Source: Prochlorococcus sp. AG-402-I23 (GTDB lineage: Bacteria; Cyanobacteriota; Cyanobacteriia; PCC-6307; Cyanobiaceae). Taken from it: 64,000 nt of DNA. The translations under genes were made by a program, and so were the position numbers. Shown in pieces: positions 29,934 to 39,868 of this stretch. Under the pieces are notes generated by a model. That model was not told where the DNA came from. It saw only the letters and a program-made list of their open reading frames with translations, and searched no databases. Within the stretch, counting starts at the first letter, position 1. Every line of letters starts with the position of its first letter. The stretch is from assembly GCA_003216915.1 (NCBI GenBank), contig QCIB01000005.1:31779-95778 (forward strand). Direction: 5' to 3'.

Positions 29934-30848
29934 GTGTCTTTAAATAAATCTGAAACTTGGAAGTGGAAAAATTGGAAAATTTCTTGGTCTTTATCCAAAG
30001 AATCTACTTCTGAAAAAAAAATTAAAATTTTATTAGTTCATGGATTTGGGGCATCAAAAAACCACTGGAGACATAATCAAGATTTTCTGGGTAAATTTTC
30101 TAACTGCTACGCAATTGACTTATTAGGATTTGGAAAAAGTAGTCAGCCTAGTGCTTTATTAAATTACGAACCTGAAAAAGAAAACTCAATTAAATATTCA
30201 TTTGACTTATGGGGTAATCAAATATCAACATTTTGTGCAGAGGTAATAAAATCTCCTGTTTACTTGGTAGGAAATTCAATTGGAGGTGTTATTGCATTGA
30301 AAGCTGCTGAAATCCTGAAAGATAATTGCAAAGGTATCATTTTGATTAATTGTGCACAAAGAACTATGGATGATAAACGTTTAAAAAAAAGTGATATCTT
30401 AATGAACCTTCTTAGACCCGTCCTTAAAACGATAGTCAGACAAAGAGTAATTAGTAATACACTTTTTACAAGAGCCGCTAATCCAAAAATTATAAATAAA
30501 ATACTTAAACAAGCTTACCCTTCAGGAAAAAATATCGATAAAGAATTGATTGAAATACTTTATCAACCCTCTCAAAGGAAAAATTCTAAAGAAGCTTTTC
30601 GTGGTTTTATTAACTTATTTGATGACTATCTTGCTACTGACCTTTTCGATAAAGTTGATGTTCCAATCCAATTAATATGGGGTGAGGAAGATCCTTGGGA
30701 ATCTTTAAATGAAGCTATAGAGTGGAAGAAACAATTCAGGAATATTAAAAGATTAGATATTATTAATGGTTCTGGTCACTGTCCTCATGATGAAGAACCT
30801 GAAAAAACAAATAAGTTAATAAATGAATTTATTCAAGAAACAAAATAA
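29934..30848 (+). CDS. Alpha/beta hydrolase fold protein, paralogue of the gene at 1457-2356
   Basis: The 304-residue serine hydrolase shows LLVHGFGASKNHW near 33-45, IDLLGFGKSSQPS, nucleophile elbow LVGNSIGG with Ser115 and GSGHCPHDEEPE with His282. Its motifs line up one-for-one with the other hydrolase in this window. The start is GTG at 29934. The stop overlaps the convergent sigma factor gene by 16 bases. Substrate unknown; lipid or pigment ester hydrolysis is a possibility from distant plastid relatives. Confidence 0.85.
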   Translation: MSLNKSETWKWKNWKISWSLSKESTSEKKIKILLVHGFGASKNHWRHNQDFLGKFSNCYAIDLLGFGKSSQPSALLNYEPEKENSIKYSFDLWGNQISTFCAEVIKSPVYLVGNSIGGVIALKAAEILKDNCKGIILINCAQRTMDDKRLKKSDILMNLLRPVLKTIVRQRVISNTLFTRAANPKIINKILKQAYPSGKNIDKELIEILYQPSQRKNSKEAFRGFINLFDDYLATDLFDKVDVPIQLIWGEEDPWESLNEAIEWKKQFRNIKRLDIINGSGHCPHDEEPEKTNKLINEFIQETK

Positions 30849-31834
30849 GCTTCTACATTATCACTAAGTCTTCTCAGGCCTCTTAATCCATCTCTTTCTA
30901 GGTTTCTTACTCGATCCCTACTTATCCCTAGAACCCTTCCTATACCTGTAAGAGACATTGGCTCATCGCCATCCATTCCGTATCTCATTCTTAAAACTCT
31001 ACATTGCAAATCAGGTAATTGATGTAAAAGAGTATGCAGATCACCTCTCATACAATCCATCTCTATTTGTTCGTCTGGAAGATCCTCGCCCCCTGCCAGT
31101 AAATCTAATAAAACAGTATCTTCACCATCACCAACTTTGGTTTCAAGACTAACTGGCTGTCCAGCTTTGCACATCAAATCTTTAACGTCATCTTCGGGAA
31201 GCTCTACGTATTTTGCAAGTTCACTTACAGTTGGAGTTCTAGACATTTCTTGGCTGAGCTCTCTTTGACCTTTTTTTAACTTATTCAACATTTCAGTTAT
31301 GTGAATTGGTAGCCTAATTGCCCGACTTTTTTCAGCAATTGCTCTTGTAATACCTTGTCTAATCCACCAGTATGCATATGTTGAAAACTTGTAACCTCTG
31401 GCTGGATCAAATTTTTCAACTCCTCTGACCAATCCTATAGTACCCTCCTGAATTAAATCTAAAAGTTCCATATTTCTTTTTGTATATTTTTTTGCAACGC
31501 TTACTACCAATCTTAAATTCGCTGCGACCATTCTTTCTTTAGCTCTCTGTCCAGCTCTCAATCTTTTTTTTATTATGGAGGAAGATAAATTTAATTTAGT
31601 CGATAATTCATCAATACTAGGTTTATCTCCTGTTAATTCAATAATTTCTAATTCTGTTCTTTCAACTTCCATGTACTCTTGAACTTGTCTACCTAGAGTA
31701 ATTTCTTGCTCATGAGATAGTAATGGAACTCTTCCTATATCCCTTAAGTATGACCGGACAAGATCAACATCATTACTAGCTTTTATACTCGCGATTGACG
31801 CTAATTTATTTTCACTTATTGTTTCAGAAGACAT
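30833..31834 (-). CDS. RNA polymerase sigma factor, group 2 (SigA-like, non-essential type)
   Basis: From the ATG at 31834 the protein has 333 residues. It carries region 1.2 (DVDLVRSYLRDIGRVPLLSH), region 2 with MVAANLRLVVSVAKKYTKR, LDLIQEGTIGLVRGVEKFDP and KFSTYAYWWIRQGITRAI, region 3, and region 4.2 ending SLTGIGRVLGISRDRVRNLE. It lacks the long N-terminal domain of the principal sigma factor, which marks group 2. These factors redirect transcription during stress or light-dark shifts. The longer frame from 31867 adds an unlikely leader. Confidence 0.93.
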   Translation of the reverse strand: MSSETISENKLASIASIKASNDVDLVRSYLRDIGRVPLLSHEQEITLGRQVQEYMEVERTELEIIELTGDKPSIDELSTKLNLSSSIIKKRLRAGQRAKERMVAANLRLVVSVAKKYTKRNMELLDLIQEGTIGLVRGVEKFDPARGYKFSTYAYWWIRQGITRAIAEKSRAIRLPIHITEMLNKLKKGQRELSQEMSRTPTVSELAKYVELPEDDVKDLMCKAGQPVSLETKVGDGEDTVLLDLLAGGEDLPDEQIEMDCMRGDLHTLLHQLPDLQCRVLRMRYGMDGDEPMSLTGIGRVLGISRDRVRNLERDGLRGLRRLSDNVEAYFVS

Positions 31835-31857
31835 GAAAGTTGAATGATGTTTTGTAA

Positions 31858-31886
31858 ACAATACCATTAAGAAATGTAAAGTTAAA
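31858..31886 (-). promoter_or_regulatory. Candidate promoter of the group 2 sigma factor gene
   Basis: On the minus strand TTTAAC (31881-31886) and TATTGT (31858-31863) are 17 bases apart, close to a -35/-10 pair, and the -10 is 24 bases before the ATG. Two copies of TTTACA(T/A) lie at 31875-31880 and 31853-31858. Sequence-only call. Confidence 0.35.
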
Positions 31887-31934
31887 CAAAAAAATCCACA
31901 TTTTTACAAAAATGAGAATAAATACCTAGTAAAT

Positions 31935-33341
31935 TTAGGCCAATGATGAGTTTAACAGCCATTTTGCTGTACTGAGATAAATAAATACACCAGCAATATC
32001 AGTGACGGTTGTAATGAAAGGGGAGGACATTAAGGCTGGATCCAATTTCATTCTGTCAAACAACAAAGGGAGGATCGCTCCTGTCGTAGCAGCTAAAGTT
32101 GTTATGGATATTAAACTTATTCCAACCGCTGAGGCGATTAAAGGCCCTTCTCCTTGCCACCAAGCGAAAGGAAATACTACAAGCATCATGAAAACGCCTA
32201 AAAGAGCGCCTGTGATTGCCTCCTTAACTACTGCTTTAATAGCACCAAGAGACTTCAATTTTTGAGTGCTTAAACCTCTAATGACAACCGTTGAACTTTG
32301 AGCACCAACATTTCCCCCAGTACCAATAAGTAGTGGAATAAATGCAGCTAATAAGACTATTTCTTTTAATATTTGATCATTCATAGCGATAACCTTTGTC
32401 GTTAAACCATTTGCCAAAACCAAAATTAATAACCATAAAATTCTTCTTCGAGCAATCGTAAACAAACTACTCTGGAAATAGTCATCTTCATCTCCAGGTT
32501 GTACTGCCCCCGCTGCGTAAATGTCTCTAGTTGCTTCTTGTTCTATCACATCAATTAAATCATCAACAGTTACTATCCCAACCAGTCTTTTTTCTTTATC
32601 AACGACTGGTAGAGCTAAAAAATCGTATCTTTGTATTGCTCTAGCAACCTCTTCTTGATTCGTATTAGTAGAGATATTAACTACATCTCTTGTCATAACG
32701 TCACCAATTGGCTTAGATGGATCAGCTGTTACAAGATCTCTTAAAGAGAGAATGCCAGTTAAATGTCTTTCTTTATCTGTAACATATAAGCTATAAATAG
32801 TTTCAGTAAATGGGGCTCTTTTTCTAACTAAAGAAAGAGCATCAGCTGCTGTTTGCATCTCTTTAAGGTCTATAAATTCAGTTGTCATTAATCTTCCTGC
32901 AGTTTCAGGCTCATATCCAAGTAATTCAGCTGTTACTCTCCTTTCACCAGGACTAAGAGCAGACAAGAATTTTCGTACAACTTTTGCAGGTAATTCATCA
33001 AAGAGTTGAACCCTATCATCAGGAGACATTTTTTCAACGATTTCTAAAACCTCTCCTGAACGAAGTCTTTCTAATAAAGTTTGCTGAACTACTGGATCTA
33101 AATATTCATAAACCTCAATTGCTTCATTTTTCTTTAATAATCGAAATGCTAATGCCTGCAATATTAGTGGAAGGCTTCCAATAGCATCTGCAATATCAAC
33201 AGGTTGGGATGGCTCTAAAAGTAACTTTGCCTCATCATAATTTCCCGCGATGAGTAATTCCTCAAGTTGAATAGTGATATTTTCTCTTGTACTTAAATCT
33301 GAAGATAACGATGTAACTGTTTCAACATTATTTTCATTCAT
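31935..33341 (-). CDS. mgtE: Magnesium transporter MgtE
   Basis: The 468-residue protein has the three-part MgtE design: an N-terminal superhelical domain (through about 140, with LSPGERRVTAELLGYEPETAGRLM at the junction), two CBS domains (about 140-270, for example LVGIVTVDDLIDVIEQEATRD), and five membrane helices with IGTGGNVGAQSSTVVIRGL, the pore signature. It conducts Mg2+ down its gradient and is gated by cytosolic Mg2+ at the N/CBS domains. It lies between the sigma factor and the crcB pair. Confidence 0.96.
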   Translation of the reverse strand: MNENNVETVTSLSSDLSTRENITIQLEELLIAGNYDEAKLLLEPSQPVDIADAIGSLPLILQALAFRLLKKNEAIEVYEYLDPVVQQTLLERLRSGEVLEIVEKMSPDDRVQLFDELPAKVVRKFLSALSPGERRVTAELLGYEPETAGRLMTTEFIDLKEMQTAADALSLVRKRAPFTETIYSLYVTDKERHLTGILSLRDLVTADPSKPIGDVMTRDVVNISTNTNQEEVARAIQRYDFLALPVVDKEKRLVGIVTVDDLIDVIEQEATRDIYAAGAVQPGDEDDYFQSSLFTIARRRILWLLILVLANGLTTKVIAMNDQILKEIVLLAAFIPLLIGTGGNVGAQSSTVVIRGLSTQKLKSLGAIKAVVKEAITGALLGVFMMLVVFPFAWWQGEGPLIASAVGISLISITTLAATTGAILPLLFDRMKLDPALMSSPFITTVTDIAGVFIYLSTAKWLLNSSLA

Positions 33342-33384
33342 AAATATAATCCCTTATCAAAGTAACAACACCATTATATGAAAT

Positions 33385-33714
33385 CTAAGTAATTTTTCTA
33401 CTTATCCAGAACCCGAAAAGCATTGTGAATAAATTTACGATAATGATTAAATTAAAAAAAATTATAAATTTTATCCAATCCCCTTGATTTAAAATTGTGT
33501 ACAAAAAATATATAAATCCGCTAAAGGATGTAAAGCAAGAAAAAAAACCACTCAATAGAATTTTTTCAGTTGAATAACTTAATCTTCTACTGATAAAAAA
33601 ACCCACTAAAAATGATCCAATTATTGAAATAAAAAAATTATTATTAATAGTTAATCTTAAAAAAGTAGCTAGGTAGGCAGCTAACAGAATATAAATAAAA
33701 TTATTTATTTTCAC
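33385..33714 (-). CDS. crcB: CrcB/Fluc-type fluoride channel subunit, divergent copy
   Basis: A 109-residue protein with four hydrophobic helices. It keeps the helix-1 arginine (ATFLR, Arg20) and the phenylalanine-box segment GFFSCFTSFSGF, but the conserved pore Asn of Fluc channels is Ser30 in FISIIGSFLVG. It is shorter than its neighbour by about 12 residues. The start is GTG at 33714, one base after the upstream crcB stop, so the two are co-translated. It likely forms a dual-topology heterodimer with the neighbouring subunit to export fluoride. Confidence 0.85.
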   Translation of the reverse strand: MKINNFIYILLAAYLATFLRLTINNNFFISIIGSFLVGFFISRRLSYSTEKILLSGFFSCFTSFSGFIYFLYTILNQGDWIKFIIFFNLIIIVNLFTMLFGFWISRKIT

Positions 33715-33715
33715 T

Positions 33716-34081
33716 TTAAAAGAACTTAATAAGAAAATAACCTAAATAAAACAACAGGAATGAAAAAATTATCACTTCAATATAGTGGAAAAATAATCTT
33801 AGGAATTTTCTCTTTTTAAATAAGTCAAATAGTTGATATATGAAAGAAGAAAATGTACTAAAACATCCTAAAAAACCACTATAAAATAACACTAATATTT
33901 CGTTATTAATAAAATTTAAAGCTACTAAAATTCCTAATAAAAAAGATGATAAAAAATTTACTATTGAGGTATTTTGAATATCAAACCCTATACTTTTTTT
34001 AAAATTATTCTGTATGAATATTCTCAGTATTAATCCAAAAGTACTGCCGAGTAAAATTATACTTATTGAACTAAAATCCAA
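33716..34081 (-). CDS. crcB: CrcB/Fluc-type fluoride channel subunit, canonical copy
   Basis: The 121-residue protein has four membrane helices, Arg20 in GLILR, Asn42 in SIVNFLSSFLLG, and GFLGCFSTFSSF, all hallmarks of the Fluc family of passive fluoride channels. No ATG is available; translation must begin at TTG 34081, three bases after the SH3-like gene's stop. It is followed by the second crcB copy with a one-base gap. No fluoride riboswitch is seen in front. Confidence 0.88.
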   Translation of the reverse strand: MDFSSISIILLGSTFGLILRIFIQNNFKKSIGFDIQNTSIVNFLSSFLLGILVALNFINNEILVLFYSGFLGCFSTFSSFIYQLFDLFKKRKFLRLFFHYIEVIIFSFLLFYLGYFLIKFF

Positions 34082-34084
34082 AAT

Positions 34085-36378
<2,294 letters not shown>

Positions 36379-36528
36379 TTAATATAAAAAAAATATTAGA
36401 CTTTTAAAATGTTATTTTTAAAAGGTATTTCATTAAACTTACCACCGCAAAAAGATAAAGGCTCGAAGTCAATGAAAAATTTAATCACTTTAATTATATA
36501 GCTAATATTTTTTTCTTCAGAAATTCAT

Positions 36529-37428
36529 ATGTCTTCGTATCTACCTCATGTAATAATTTTAATTGGGCCTACTGCAAGTGGCAAAACGGAATTAGCTATT
36601 GAGATTGCAGAATATTTTAAAACTCATATACACAATATCGATTCAAGGCAAATTTATAAGTCCATGGATATTGGAACAGCCAAGCCATCTAAAATCCAAC
36701 AAAAAAAAATAAAGCATTTTTTAATAGATATTGAGGAACCAATCAACCCAATTAATGTAAAACAATTTCAAGAAATTGCTCAAAAATCTATTAAGGGAGA
36801 AATTAAACAAGATAATTTACCTTTTCTTGTTGGAGGAAGTGGGTTATATATGAACTCAATAACAAAAGGATTTTTTGTACCAGATGTCCCTCCTCAAAAT
36901 AGTTTCAGAAGACAATTAGAAGAACTTGGTCAGGAAAAATGTTGGGACCTGTTAAAAAATTGTGATCCATTATCAACAAAAAAAATAAATTTTGCTGACC
37001 ACATTAGAACAATTAGAGCTTTAGAAGTCTTCTACGTAACAGGTAAACCTTTATCAACTCTGAAAGTTCAAAAACCGCCTAACTGGAAAATCCTAGAGCT
37101 TGGATTAGATAGGGATAACTTAAAAGAAAGAATTTTTCAAAGAACAAAAAATATGTTTTTATCTGGAATCGTTGAGGAGACATACCACCTTATCTCTAAA
37201 TACGGATTTGATTTACCAATATTAGAAACTATTGGTTATCGAGAAGCTAGGGAAGTTTTAAATAACCGATCAACAATTGACAAAGCGATTGAGTTGACTA
37301 CGACAAAAACAATCCAATTTGCCAAAAGACAAAAAACTTGGTTTCGTAATAAAAATAATCCTCTTTGGCTTAATAACAAAAACCTGCTAAAAGATGCAAT
37401 AATTAAAATAGAGTCTTTTTTAAGCTAA
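36529..37428 (+). CDS. miaA: tRNA dimethylallyltransferase MiaA
   Basis: A 299-residue enzyme that adds a dimethylallyl group to A37 of tRNAs reading UNN codons. Motifs: P-loop [17 protein letters not shown], substrate contact [30 protein letters not shown] and [11 protein letters not shown]. The C-terminal segment [12 protein letters not shown] is typical. It precedes infC by 53 bases on the same strand. Confidence 0.97.
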   Translation: MSSYLPHVIILIGPTASGKTELAIEIAEYFKTHIHNIDSRQIYKSMDIGTAKPSKIQQKKIKHFLIDIEEPINPINVKQFQEIAQKSIKGEIKQDNLPFLVGGSGLYMNSITKGFFVPDVPPQNSFRRQLEELGQEKCWDLLKNCDPLSTKKINFADHIRTIRALEVFYVTGKPLSTLKVQKPPNWKILELGLDRDNLKERIFQRTKNMFLSGIVEETYHLISKYGFDLPILETIGYREAREVLNNRSTIDKAIELTTTKTIQFAKRQKTWFRNKNNPLWLNNKNLLKDAIIKIESFLS

Positions 37429-37481
37429 CTTTACAAAAATAGATTTTGTTCATCATCCAATCAATTTATTTAATTAACTGA

Positions 37482-38054
37482 ATGCCCCCACGCCCACGCT
37501 TTGACCGACGAGCTCCAGTTAGAGAGCTGCCAAATATAAATGAAAGAATAAAATACCCTCAATTAAGAGTCGTTGATTCAGATGGAAAACAATTAGGGGT
37601 CATAGATAGATTAAAAGCATTAGAAATAGCATCTCAAAGAGAACTTGATTTAGTTTTGGTGAGCGAAAAAGCAAATCCTCCGGTGTGTAGAATCATGGAC
37701 TACGGTAAATATAAATTTGAACAAGAAAAGAAAGCTAAAGAAGCAAGGAAAAAATCTCATCAAACAGAAGTTAAAGAAGTAAAAATGAGGTATAAAATTG
37801 ACAAGCATGATTATGATGTTCGGATTGGTCAAGCTACTAAATTTCTAAAATCGGGAGATAAGGTAAAGTGCACTGTAATTTTTAGGGGAAGAGAAATTCA
37901 ACACTCAAATTTAGCTGAGACACTTCTTTTAAAAATGGCTAATGATTTAGAAGAGCAATCAGAAGTTCAACAAAAACCAAAAAGAGAAGGGAGAAACATG
38001 ATCATGTTTTTAAGCCCTCGCAAAACTCCTCTTATTAAAAAAGATGATGGGTGA
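37482..38054 (+). CDS. infC: Translation initiation factor IF-3
   Basis: The 190-residue protein keeps ribosomal subunits apart and proofreads initiator selection. N-domain [20 protein letters not shown], linker [21 protein letters not shown]-domain [20 protein letters not shown] through [15 protein letters not shown]. An in-frame TGA immediately precedes the ATG at 37482, so the start is that ATG rather than the autoregulated AUU used in E. coli. The tail ends in a Lys/Arg-rich stretch, common in cyanobacteria. Confidence 0.97.
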   Translation: MPPRPRFDRRAPVRELPNINERIKYPQLRVVDSDGKQLGVIDRLKALEIASQRELDLVLVSEKANPPVCRIMDYGKYKFEQEKKAKEARKKSHQTEVKEVKMRYKIDKHDYDVRIGQATKFLKSGDKVKCTVIFRGREIQHSNLAETLLLKMANDLEEQSEVQQKPKREGRNMIMFLSPRKTPLIKKDDG

Positions 38055-38132
38055 TAAATTGTTATCAAAAAAATATGACGAATGTTAAAGTGTCACTACA
38101 TCAAAAATTAAATTAATCAGGATTTTTCTAAA

Positions 38133-39119
38133 GTGAGGTTCCATATTCAACAAGACAGTGATATCCCAGCATCTACTCAACTAAATAATCAAATTTGTTT
38201 CGCAATTGCAGCAAGACATTATCCTCCAGGACACAGACTTCCCAGTACTAGGCAACTGGCAATGCAGACTGGACTACATCGAAATACTATAAGCAAAGTT
38301 TACAGACAACTGGAAATAGATGGGGTTGTTGAAGCAATAGCTGGATCAGGTATCTATGTAAGAGATAATCTTACTAAAAGAGAATTTACAAAATCACTTT
38401 ACTCAAAAGATAAAATAAGTAAAGCACCTGATCAAGAAGCAAAGAAGGTTATTGACAACTTAATAAGTCTTGGATTCACTTTACAAGACACGAGAGAGAT
38501 ATTGAACAATGAAATTGATTGGCGTATTAAATGCGGATCAAGAATCATAGTCAGTACTCCTAGAGAAGATATTGGAGCTTCTATGTTAATAGCAGAAGAC
38601 CTCTCTACAACAGTTAATGTACCAGTAGAAGTTGTTCCTATGGAAGAATTAGAAAAAGTTTTGAGTAATTCCAATAATGGTACGATTGTCACAAGCAGAT
38701 ATTTTTTACAGCCTCTAGAAAAAGTTGCCAAGCAACATGGAGTTCGCGCTATTGCAGTTGACTTGAGCGACTTTCAAAAGGAATTAAAAATTCTCAAGGA
38801 ATTAAATGCTGGAAGTTGTGTAGGTATTGTTAGCATTAGTCCCGGTTTATTGAGAGCAGCAGAGGTCATTATACATAGCATGCGTGGTAATGAATTAATG
38901 CTTATGACGGCAATCTCAGACAATAACAGTAGATTACTCTCACTTTTAAAGGCTTCAAACCATATAGTGTGTGATGGACCGAGTTTATCAGTTGTAGAAA
39001 ACACATTATTAAAAAATCGTTCTCAGTTGATGAGATTACCTCAAATAATATGTGCTAAAAATTATTTAAGTATCGAAACAATAAATCAATTAAAAAAAGA
39101 AATAGGAGTTATTAATTAA
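38133..39119 (+). CDS. GntR-type winged-helix regulator with uncharacterised C-terminal domain
   Basis: The first 80 residues form a GntR/YtrA-type DNA-binding domain (PPGHRLPSTRQLAMQTGLHR, NTISKVYRQLEIDGVVEAIA). The remaining 250 residues are not a MocR aminotransferase, FCD or UTRA domain; they alternate strand and helix (IIVSTPREDIGASMLIAEDL, GVRAIAVDLSDFQKELKILK, CVGIVSISPGLLRAAEVI) like a ligand-binding alpha/beta fold. The start is GTG at 38133. It ends three bases before cysE, so it may control cysteine synthesis. Conserved function is not known to me. Confidence 0.85.
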   Translation: MRFHIQQDSDIPASTQLNNQICFAIAARHYPPGHRLPSTRQLAMQTGLHRNTISKVYRQLEIDGVVEAIAGSGIYVRDNLTKREFTKSLYSKDKISKAPDQEAKKVIDNLISLGFTLQDTREILNNEIDWRIKCGSRIIVSTPREDIGASMLIAEDLSTTVNVPVEVVPMEELEKVLSNSNNGTIVTSRYFLQPLEKVAKQHGVRAIAVDLSDFQKELKILKELNAGSCVGIVSISPGLLRAAEVIIHSMRGNELMLMTAISDNNSRLLSLLKASNHIVCDGPSLSVVENTLLKNRSQLMRLPQIICAKNYLSIETINQLKKEIGVIN

Positions 39120-39122
39120 ACC

Positions 39123-39860
39123 ATGGTATTGAAAACTTTTAAATCAGATATAGAAATTATCAGAGAGAGAGATCCCGCCGCAAGAGGAATAATAGAGATA
39201 TTTCTTTGCTACCCAGGCTTTCAATCAATAGTTATACATAGGTTTACGCATAAATTATGGCAATTAAAGATTCCTTTAATTCCCCGCTTACTCAGTCATC
39301 TTAATAGGCTAGCAACAGGTATTGAAATCCATCCTGGGGCAAAAATTGGTAAAAGGGTTTTCATAGACCATGGAATGGGCGTTGTAATTGGTGAAACTGC
39401 AGAGATAGGCAATAACTGTTTGCTTTATCAAGGAGTGACATTAGGAGGTACTGGTAAAAGCCATGGCAAAAGACACCCCACCTTAATGGAAAATGTTGTA
39501 GTTGGAGCGGGTGCAAAAGTTCTTGGATCCATTACGGTAGGATCTAATACCCGAATTGGTGCTGGCTCAGTAGTTGTTCGAAATGTAGAGGGGAACAGTA
39601 CTGTGGTCGGAGTTCCCGGTAGGGTAGTGCATCAAAGTGGAGTCAAAGTAAATCCGTTAGCTCACTCTGCCTTACCAGATGCAGAAGCTAATGTGATAAA
39701 AAATTTAATGGATAGGATAGACTCTCTTGAAAATGAAATTCTTAAATTACAAAAAACTCTACAATGTATAGCCAGCTCAGAATCTATTGATATTTCTAAA
39801 CTAGGTGATTCTCAAAATCTTAAAGATAAAGAAATTTTTGAATTTCTTGGAGATGATTAA
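39123..39860 (+). CDS. cysE: Serine O-acetyltransferase
   Basis: The 245-residue enzyme acetylates serine to O-acetylserine, the precursor condensed with sulfide to cysteine. The N-terminal helices (PAARGIIEIFLCYPGFQSI) lead to left-handed beta-helix hexapeptide repeats: GIEIHPGAKIGKRVFIDHGM, VIGETAEIGNNCLLYQGVTL, GGTGKSHGKRHPTL, GAGAKVLGSITVGSNTRIGA. A longer C-terminal tail with a coiled segment (VIKNLMDRIDSLENEILKLQ) follows. It is coupled to the GntR-type regulator upstream and converges with secA. Confidence 0.96.
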   Translation: MVLKTFKSDIEIIRERDPAARGIIEIFLCYPGFQSIVIHRFTHKLWQLKIPLIPRLLSHLNRLATGIEIHPGAKIGKRVFIDHGMGVVIGETAEIGNNCLLYQGVTLGGTGKSHGKRHPTLMENVVVGAGAKVLGSITVGSNTRIGAGSVVVRNVEGNSTVVGVPGRVVHQSGVKVNPLAHSALPDAEANVIKNLMDRIDSLENEILKLQKTLQCIASSESIDISKLGDSQNLKDKEIFEFLGDD

Positions 39861-39868
39861 ATCTTGAT

